From Dehalococcoidia bacterium (lineage in GTDB: Bacteria > Chloroflexota > Dehalococcoidia > Dehalococcoidales > JAUWZL01): a stretch of 13,326 nucleotides of DNA. How positions within the stretch are numbered: the first letter of the stretch is position 1; every line of letters begins with the position of its first letter. The position numbers were made by a program, and so were the translations under genes. The stretch spans positions 1 to 13,326 of the forward strand of contig JAUWZL010000009.1 of NCBI GenBank assembly GCA_030615305.1, given 5' to 3'. The notes under the pieces are model-generated. The model saw only the letters and a program-made list of their open reading frames with translations. It was not told where the DNA came from and did not search any database. Shown one piece after another: positions 8,418-13,326 of this stretch.

Positions 8418-8445
8418 TCTATATTAGTTCCGCCAAACCTGTCAA
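8418..8445 (-). promoter_or_regulatory. Promoter of the two-gene dehydratase operon
   Basis: On the minus strand a perfect TTGACA (8440-8445) is separated by 16 nt from TATAGA (8418-8423, 4/6 to consensus). Transcription would start near 8411, about 27 nt before the ATG at 8384. It lies back-to-back with the ABC transporter promoter. Confidence 0.5.
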
Positions 8446-8466
8446 GGAAGTAGAACAGCTTTGCCC

Positions 8467-8483
8467 CTAACCTCACCGGTTAG
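8467..8483. promoter_or_regulatory. 17-bp inverted repeat, candidate operator
   Basis: CTAACC (8467-8472) and GGTTAG (8478-8483) form a perfect 6-5-6 inverted repeat. It covers the expected -35 position of the exporter promoter, whose -10 is at 8493-8498, and lies 22 bp upstream of the dehydratase -35. A dimeric repressor bound here would block the exporter genes. No regulator gene lies within the window, so this remains a candidate. Confidence 0.4.
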
Positions 8484-8489
8484 AAATTA

Positions 8490-8498
8490 TGCTATAAT
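8490..8498 (+). promoter_or_regulatory. Extended -10 promoter of the ABC exporter genes
   Basis: A perfect TATAAT (8493-8498) is preceded by TGC, an extended -10 (TGn). There is no good -35, and the -35 position is occupied by the inverted repeat CTAACC-GGTTAG. Transcription would start near 8505, about 28 nt upstream of the ATG at 8533. Confidence 0.6.
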
Positions 8499-8532
8499 GA
8501 CGCTATCATCATAAAACTTCAAGGAGATCGGG

Positions 8533-9495
8533 ATGGCTTCTCATAGCTCGGAGGCAGATAGAGCGCTGGATGACACCTTTGCCATCCAGACCTTCAACCT
8601 GACCAAGGTATTTGGCAGCCTAGTCGCCGTGGATGGCATCAACCTTGATATCAAAAAGGGGGAGCTTTTTGCCCTGCTCGGGCCTAACGGGGCCGGCAAA
8701 ACGACTGCCATCAATATGATCTGCTGTCTGCTCAAGCCCACCAGCGGTACAATCAAGGTTATGGGCTATGATATCAACCAGGAGCCCTTTAAGGTTAAAG
8801 CGGTCATAGGAGTCTCACCCCAGGAGACAACCCTCTCTGAGCGTCTAAACTCTCTGGAAAACCTAAACCTTATTGGTCAACTTCATGGTATCAGCCCGCA
8901 GAAGCTGCAAACATGGTCTAAGCTCATGCTGGAAACCATGGGGTTAGCCGGCAGGGCCAAGGATCAGGTAAGAAAATTCTCCGGGGGCATGAAGCGAAGG
9001 CTGAATATAGCCATGGCATTAATTCACAACCCGCCCATCATTGTCCTTGACGAGCCTACACTCGGTCTTGACCCCCAGGCAAGGCGAGCGGTATGGGAGT
9101 ATATTGCCCGGCTTAAAGGTGAAAAGACCATACTGCTGACCACCCACTATATGGAGGAGGCTGATTTTCTTGCCGACCGCATAGGTATTATTGACAAGGG
9201 CAAGATTGTCTCTCTGGGTACCAGTGTTGAACTAAAAACAGAGATGCTGGGAACACATACCATGGTCATTCAGGCCTGGAACGTGACCCAGAAGGCGATA
9301 ATTGAAATGCGTAGCAAATATGATGAAGTAGAAGTAAGCAACGGCACCGTCGCCATCACCGATAAGCAGCTTAATTTCAGAGAAATTGTTGACCAATTGC
9401 ACGCCTTCGGTGTAATCATCCGCTCAGCCTACATAAAAGAGCCAACCCTGGAAGATGTCTTCCTGAAGATAACCGGAAAGGAACTGAGGGGATGA
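8533..9495 (+). CDS. ABC-2 type exporter, ATP-binding subunit (DrrA-like)
   Basis: This 320-residue nucleotide-binding subunit of an ABC exporter has Walker A GPNGAGKTT (50-58), Q-loop Gln97, signature FSGGMKRR (149-156), Walker B IIVLDEP (169-175) and the switch His205. The C-terminal extension with EPTLEDVFLKITG (near 305-317) is typical of the DrrA/CcmA drug-resistance branch. A strong AAGGAGAT (8521-8528) lies 4 nt before the ATG, and a TATAAT promoter lies just upstream. The stop overlaps the permease start by ATGA, so the two are coupled. It powers the following permease, and the exported compound cannot be told from sequence. Confidence 0.95.
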   Translation: MASHSSEADRALDDTFAIQTFNLTKVFGSLVAVDGINLDIKKGELFALLGPNGAGKTTAINMICCLLKPTSGTIKVMGYDINQEPFKVKAVIGVSPQETTLSERLNSLENLNLIGQLHGISPQKLQTWSKLMLETMGLAGRAKDQVRKFSGGMKRRLNIAMALIHNPPIIVLDEPTLGLDPQARRAVWEYIARLKGEKTILLTTHYMEEADFLADRIGIIDKGKIVSLGTSVELKTEMLGTHTMVIQAWNVTQKAIIEMRSKYDEVEVSNGTVAITDKQLNFREIVDQLHAFGVIIRSAYIKEPTLEDVFLKITGKELRG

Positions 9496-10586
9496 GATTC
9501 TGGCAGCTATTTATAAGGAGCCTTAAAGAGACATACCGGGACCCGCTGGCGCTGGGCTTTCTGCTGGCTTTCCCGCTTATGTTTATGTTGCTTTTTGGCG
9601 CCGCCTTTGGCGGTGATACCACCCCCAGCTATACCATCGGCATAATAGATAATGACCAGACTGAAGTATCACAGAGCTTTGTTGCCCAAGTGGACAATGT
9701 GGACACCCTTGAGATTACTGGCTTTGATGACGCCGATACTGCTCTAGAAGAACTCAAGCTGGGCGACCTCAGGGCCTATATTGTTCTTCCCGATGGCTTC
9801 GGTGAACAGGTATCGCAGATATGGCAGGGCGAAGAAGGTGATATAGCCTTAAACATCACCTATGATGAAAGCGACCTGCTGGTATCAGAGCAGATTATCT
9901 CAACAATCAATGCCGCCACCCGTGCCTTCGCCGGAATTGAGATACCAATAACCATTACTGCCAACCATATCAATATAGAGACCGAGATAACCCAGATGGA
10001 CTTCATCGCACCGGGGATAATAATCTTTGGTCTTTTAATAATGATACCTACCTCAGGACGCATTATGCTGCGGGACAAGGAGAGCCGGTTCCTGTATCGT
10101 ATGCTTACTACCCCGGCCAGACCCTGGGAATTCATTGCCGGCTATTCGTTAAGCATGGTGGCTATTGCCATCGCCCAGATACTCATTTTTATCCTGCTGG
10201 GCTGGCTGTTCGGCATGGATATAATCGGCAGCATCTGGCTGGCATTTGCCGTTTTTCTATTGACTGCTATCTGCAGCATCGGCATTGGTATGGTTGTTGC
10301 TTCACTATCCAAGTCTGAAAATCAGGGAGAGTCACTTAGCTGGCTGTTTTCAATGCCACTTGCCATTGTCTCTGGAGTCTGGTTCTCCGCAGAGTTCATG
10401 CCGTCATATATCCAGACCTTTGCCAACCTCTTCCCCTTTGCCCATGCCGTTGAAGCCTCACGGGCGGTTATTACCCGCGGCGTAGGTATGGAGGCAATAA
10501 GCGGCGACTTCTTTTTCCTGGTCGGCTGGGCAGCGGGCATCTTTATCCTGGGTACCATACTATTTGCCAGAACCATGCGTAGCTAG
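9492..10586 (+). CDS. ABC-2 type exporter permease
   Basis: This 364-residue inner-membrane permease belongs to the ABC-2 / YhgE-like family. One membrane helix lies near residues 18-40, followed by a large external domain (about 42-168) and then five helices near 172-190, 212-240, 246-271, 284-302 and 338-359. The amphipathic RDKESRFLYRMLTTPARPWEF stretch (194-214, given here by position) before helix 3 is the usual coupling-helix region. The ATG lies inside the ATPase stop (ATGA at 9492-9495). It should form the channel with the upstream ATPase, probably as a homodimer. mtnA follows 6 nt later. Family members move drugs, lipids or polysaccharides. Confidence 0.92.
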   Translation: MRFWQLFIRSLKETYRDPLALGFLLAFPLMFMLLFGAAFGGDTTPSYTIGIIDNDQTEVSQSFVAQVDNVDTLEITGFDDADTALEELKLGDLRAYIVLPDGFGEQVSQIWQGEEGDIALNITYDESDLLVSEQIISTINAATRAFAGIEIPITITANHINIETEITQMDFIAPGIIIFGLLIMIPTSGRIMLRDKESRFLYRMLTTPARPWEFIAGYSLSMVAIAIAQILIFILLGWLFGMDIIGSIWLAFAVFLLTAICSIGIGMVVASLSKSENQGESLSWLFSMPLAIVSGVWFSAEFMPSYIQTFANLFPFAHAVEASRAVITRGVGMEAISGDFFFLVGWAAGIFILGTILFARTMRS

Positions 10587-10592
10587 AAGCTA

Positions 10593-11615
10593 ATGAAAAC
10601 GATAGCCTGGCTTGGCGATAGACTAAGAATAATTGACCAGAGTAAACTGCCCCATGAAGAGGTCTATCTGGAGCTGGCTAGTTACCAGAAGGTGGCCCAA
10701 GCAATAAGGAATATGAATATCAGGGGGGCGCCGGCTATTGGGGTCGCCGCCGCCTATGGTATCGCCCTCGGTGCCCGTGAAATCAAGGCTACTACTAAGA
10801 GTCAGTTTCTAAAAGAGTTTCCGGAAGTTACCAAAACCATTGCCTCAACCAGACCCACCGCCAGAAACCTGTTTGGTGTAATTGAGCGCATGAACCGGGT
10901 TGCTGCCGCCGGTAAAGATACCGCTGAAATTAAGAAAGCACTGGTAGATGAGGCGGTTAGAATACACGTCGAAGCGGAAAAGGCAACCAGAAGTCTCAGC
11001 CATTTTGGTGCCCAACTGATAGAGGATGGATTCAGCATCCTGACCCACTGCAATACCGGTCCCTTAGCCACCGCCGGTTACGGCACCGCCCTGGGGATAA
11101 TCATCCGGGCACACCAGCAGGGCAAAGGGTTAAAAGTGTTTGCCACCGAGACCCGCCCCCGCTGCCAGGGAGCCAGGCTGACCGCCTGGGAGCTGAAGCA
11201 GGCTGATATACCTTTTACTTTAATTACCGACTCTATGGCTGGCTACTTTATGAGCCGGGGCGAGGTTAACTGTGTTATTGTCGGCGCCGACCGGATTGCC
11301 GCTAATGGTGATACCGCCAACAAAATCGGTACCTATACTCTGGCGGTGCTGGCTAAAGAAAATGATATCCCCTTCTATGTCGCCGCCCCCACCTCCACCA
11401 TTGACCCCCAGATTGCCACCGGTGAAGAGATACCCATTGAAGAGCGAAGCCCAGAGGAGGTAACCCATGTACAGGGGGTAAGAATTGCCCCCGATGGCGT
11501 TGAGGTATTAAACCCCGCCTTTGATGTTACCCCCCACCGCTACATCACCGCCATCATCACCGAAAGGGGTATAATAAGAGAGCCGTATGGGGAGGGGCTT
11601 AGGAGTATTTGCTGA
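10593..11615 (+). CDS. mtnA: S-methyl-5-thioribose-1-phosphate isomerase
   Basis: This 340-residue enzyme of the eIF2B-like / MtnA family isomerises methylthioribose-1-phosphate to methylthioribulose-1-phosphate, a step of methylthioadenosine salvage in the cytoplasm. RGAPAIG (44-50) is the family signature. [10 protein letters not shown] (151-160) supplies the catalytic Cys153, and [10 protein letters not shown] (231-240) the catalytic Asp233. [12 protein letters not shown] (186-197) is also conserved. These residues distinguish it from regulatory eIF2B-type relatives. The length is normal. The start lies 6 nt after the permease stop with only a weak AGAAG, so translation is probably coupled. 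No other methionine-salvage genes are in the window, and the link to the exporter may be no more than shared transcription. Confidence 0.95.
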   Translation: MKTIAWLGDRLRIIDQSKLPHEEVYLELASYQKVAQAIRNMNIRGAPAIGVAAAYGIALGAREIKATTKSQFLKEFPEVTKTIASTRPTARNLFGVIERMNRVAAAGKDTAEIKKALVDEAVRIHVEAEKATRSLSHFGAQLIEDGFSILTHCNTGPLATAGYGTALGIIIRAHQQGKGLKVFATETRPRCQGARLTAWELKQADIPFTLITDSMAGYFMSRGEVNCVIVGADRIAANGDTANKIGTYTLAVLAKENDIPFYVAAPTSTIDPQIATGEEIPIEERSPEEVTHVQGVRIAPDGVEVLNPAFDVTPHRYITAIITERGIIREPYGEGLRSIC

Positions 11616-11618
11616 GGT
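11614..11618 (+). promoter_or_regulatory. Ribosome binding site overlapping the mtnA stop codon
   Basis: GAGGT at 11614-11618 shares its first two bases with the TGA stop of mtnA (11613-11615) and lies 4 nt before the ATG at 11623. It defines the start of the fusion gene and suggests that ribosomes finishing mtnA can restart there. Confidence 0.55.
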
Positions 11619-11622
11619 AAGA

Positions 11623-13326
11623 ATGAAGGATTCTGCGCCTGAAAAGTGGGAATATAGAGAACATACAAGGGTAAAACATATCCTGTTAGGCAAATATCTA
11701 AAGGTTTGGATAACAGCTCTTGGTAAATATAATCCCAAAATTGGCTACTTTGATGGCTTCGCAGGTAGAGGAGAGTATACAGATGGAACGCTCGGATCAC
11801 CTCTCATCGCTTTACAATTAGCGGATAGACGAAGCGAATACTTTGGCAAATTGGTATGCTACTTTATCGAGAAAGATGAAGACAATTTTAAGAATCTTGA
11901 AGAAATCTTGAAACGTGAAGAGCCAAACATTAAAAACTGGCAAAAAATAGAAGTTGAGAAAAGGAATGACGAATTCGCTAATGTTATTGAGGGAATCTTT
12001 CAAGACATGGGGGAAGATTATATTCTAGTTCCCTCTTTCTTCTTCGTAGATCCTTTCGGTTTCAGCGGGATCCCCTTCCGCATTATAACTAGGGTTCTAT
12101 CCAATCCAAAGACGGAAGTTTTCTTTACTTTTATGGTGCGAGATATTGCGCGTTTCATCCAGCTACCAGAATTAGAAGAAACCTTCAATAGCCTATTTGG
12201 TACAGCTAAATGGAAGGCTATATTAGCCTCGTCACAGAAACCAGAAGTAGCTTTAATAGATCTGTACAGGGAGCAGCTGCATGAGTCAGCTAAAGTAAGA
12301 TATAGCTGGCCCTTCAGGGTGTGCACCTCTGAAAAGGTTCAAACCCTTTATTATCTGCTCCATGTTACCAATAATTACAAGGGTCATTCCATAATGAAAG
12401 AGATTATGTTTAATCAAGGTGCACAAGGTAATTTTGAATATCTAGGCCCACAGGACATTGTAGCGAGGTCTCAAATGAGATTATTTGACATTAATAGCAT
12501 TGAAGGCTTAAAGGAATATGTATTGGAACGTTTCAGGGGCAGGGGAATTGGATACGAGAAAATTCAAGAAGAGGTCTGTATACCTTGGTGCACTGAGCCA
12601 CCTTACATAGACAAACAATTTAGAAAAGCACTGCGAGAGCTTGAAGCAGAGGGCAAAGTCATTGTAAATAGGATTACGTCAAAAACTTATGGATTGAGTA
12701 AAGACGATATAATAACTTTTCCTCAAAGCAATCCTATTGCAATAGAAGCTTCGTCACCTACCCTCAAGAGAGTTGGCACACTTAAGATCTATTATAAAGA
12801 ACGCCAGCGACTTGATGGTAGCAAAGAAATCTTAGTTGACAAAGTCAATGATGGCTCAATCATAAAGAGATTTGATAAAACCCCTCTGCCTACCATAAGC
12901 ACTAATGTTATATGTCCGCACTTTCTTGAGTTGAAATGGGCTTATGGTTGTCCCTTTGACTGTGCCTGGTGTTATCTGAAAGGCACTTTTAGATTTCAGC
13001 CAACTAAAGCCAAACCCGTATTTAAGAGCATAGAAAAAGTGAAAGCGCATACCAGAAGCTTTTTAGAAGAAGTAACTACTCCTGAAATTCTAAATACTGG
13101 TGAACTTGCTGACTCATTAATGGGAGAAGGCTTAAGCGAGCCCTTCTCCAAGTTCATTATCCCAATGTTTGAAGAGCAAAACAAACACAAAGTATTGTTT
13201 GTAACAAAGTCTGATAATATAAAGCACCTATTAGAAATTAACCCTCATAACCAAGCTATTATAAGCTTTAGCCTTAATGCCGATGAGGCAGCCCAAAGGT
13301 GGGAAAAAGGTGCGCCATCCGTTGAT
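11623..13326 (+). CDS. TcmP-family protein fused to SPL-like radical SAM domain, 3' end beyond window
   Basis: This frame is open from the ATG to the window edge, 568 codons with no stop, so the C-terminus is unseen. Residues 1 to about 380 match the three-Cys-motif partner (TcmP) family: EHTRVKH near the start, YFDGFAGRGEY (42-52), GSPLIAL (58-64) and FFFVDPFGF (139-147), ending in a winged-helix-like part (about 295-375). The glycine-rich FDGFAG and DPFG elements look like a methyltransferase-type Rossmann fold. Residues from about 425 are a spore-photoproduct-lyase-like radical SAM domain: CPHFLELKW (431-439), the cluster motif C443-x3-C447-x2-C450, NTGELADSL (491-499), LFVTKSDN (525-532) and SFSLNADE (548-555). 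The gene begins 7 nt after mtnA and is markedly more AT-rich. Known TcmP proteins sit beside a separate three-Cys protein, so a single-chain version is unusual. Its substrate is unknown. Nucleic acid is a guess from the families. Confidence 0.85.
   Translation, partial: MKDSAPEKWEYREHTRVKHILLGKYLKVWITALGKYNPKIGYFDGFAGRGEYTDGTLGSPLIALQLADRRSEYFGKLVCYFIEKDEDNFKNLEEILKREEPNIKNWQKIEVEKRNDEFANVIEGIFQDMGEDYILVPSFFFVDPFGFSGIPFRIITRVLSNPKTEVFFTFMVRDIARFIQLPELEETFNSLFGTAKWKAILASSQKPEVALIDLYREQLHESAKVRYSWPFRVCTSEKVQTLYYLLHVTNNYKGHSIMKEIMFNQGAQGNFEYLGPQDIVARSQMRLFDINSIEGLKEYVLERFRGRGIGYEKIQEEVCIPWCTEPPYIDKQFRKALRELEAEGKVIVNRITSKTYGLSKDDIITFPQSNPIAIEASSPTLKRVGTLKIYYKERQRLDGSKEILVDKVNDGSIIKRFDKTPLPTISTNVICPHFLELKWAYGCPFDCAWCYLKGTFRFQPTKAKPVFKSIEKVKAHTRSFLEEVTTPEILNTGELADSLMGEGLSEPFSKFIIPMFEEQNKHKVLFVTKSDNIKHLLEINPHNQAIISFSLNADEAAQRWEKGAPSVD

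Noticed and set aside
11508..12326. Minus-strand frames of 61-102 codons in the right part
   Set aside because: They are antisense to the long fusion gene (or to mtnA), lack ribosome binding sites and have no recognisable domains, while the plus-strand frame shows conserved TcmP blocks throughout.
12856..13190. Minus-strand frames of 64 codons at the right end
   Set aside because: They are antisense to the radical SAM domain, whose motifs in the plus strand leave no doubt about the coding strand.

Overview
The window comes from a bacterium, most likely a member of the class Dehalococcoidia (Chloroflexota). The evidence is the partial 16S rRNA gene at the left edge, read on the minus strand. 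Its V1 to V3 signature (the AACGG start, the GATAGTGGCAAACGGGTGAGTAAC stretch read in pieces, the GGGAAGAATAATGACGGTACC helix) resembles Dehalococcoides-type 16S from memory. No database comparison was possible. Core genes have moderate GC content, use TTG starts as well as ATG, and sit in tight co-directional clusters.

Layout. (1) Positions 1-1420: 16S rRNA, minus strand, with its 3' end beyond the window. (2) Positions 1421-1617: a divergent promoter region holding a near-consensus rRNA promoter, a boxA-like element and a candidate promoter for the rightward genes. (3) Positions 1618-4295: tldD and pmbA/tldE, a translationally coupled metallopeptidase pair. (4) Positions 4296-4418: two hairpins, one a perfect 13-bp stem that looks like an interspersed palindrome. 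(5) Positions 4419-6664: an overlapping trio of a PAC2-family protein (apparently starting at a rare ATT codon), a HEAT-repeat protein and a GNAT N-acetyltransferase. (6) Positions 6754-7455: a small double [4Fe-4S] protein of the QueG / reductive-dehalogenase-like class. (7) Positions 7482-8384, minus strand: two single-hotdog MaoC-type dehydratase subunits, one with the catalytic Asp/His and one without the His. (8) Positions 8385-8532: back-to-back promoters and a 17-bp inverted repeat. (9) Positions 8533-11615: a drug/ABC-2 type exporter (ATPase plus permease, ATGA overlap) followed 6 nt later by mtnA, methylthioribose-1-phosphate isomerase. (10) Positions 11623-13326: the 5' part (568 codons, open to the window edge) of a large gene.

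The last gene is the most notable item. Its N-terminal half matches the 'three-Cys-motif partner' (TcmP) family. Its C-terminal half is a spore-photoproduct-lyase-like radical SAM domain with an intact CxxxCxxC motif. TcmP proteins are known as neighbours of separate three-Cys proteins, so here partner and radical-SAM-type enzyme appear to be one polypeptide. The gene is visibly more AT-rich than mtnA, yet its ribosome binding site overlaps the mtnA stop codon. That suggests an acquired module placed in a host operon. Its function is unknown. A role in nucleic-acid modification or repair is a hypothesis drawn only from the two domain families.
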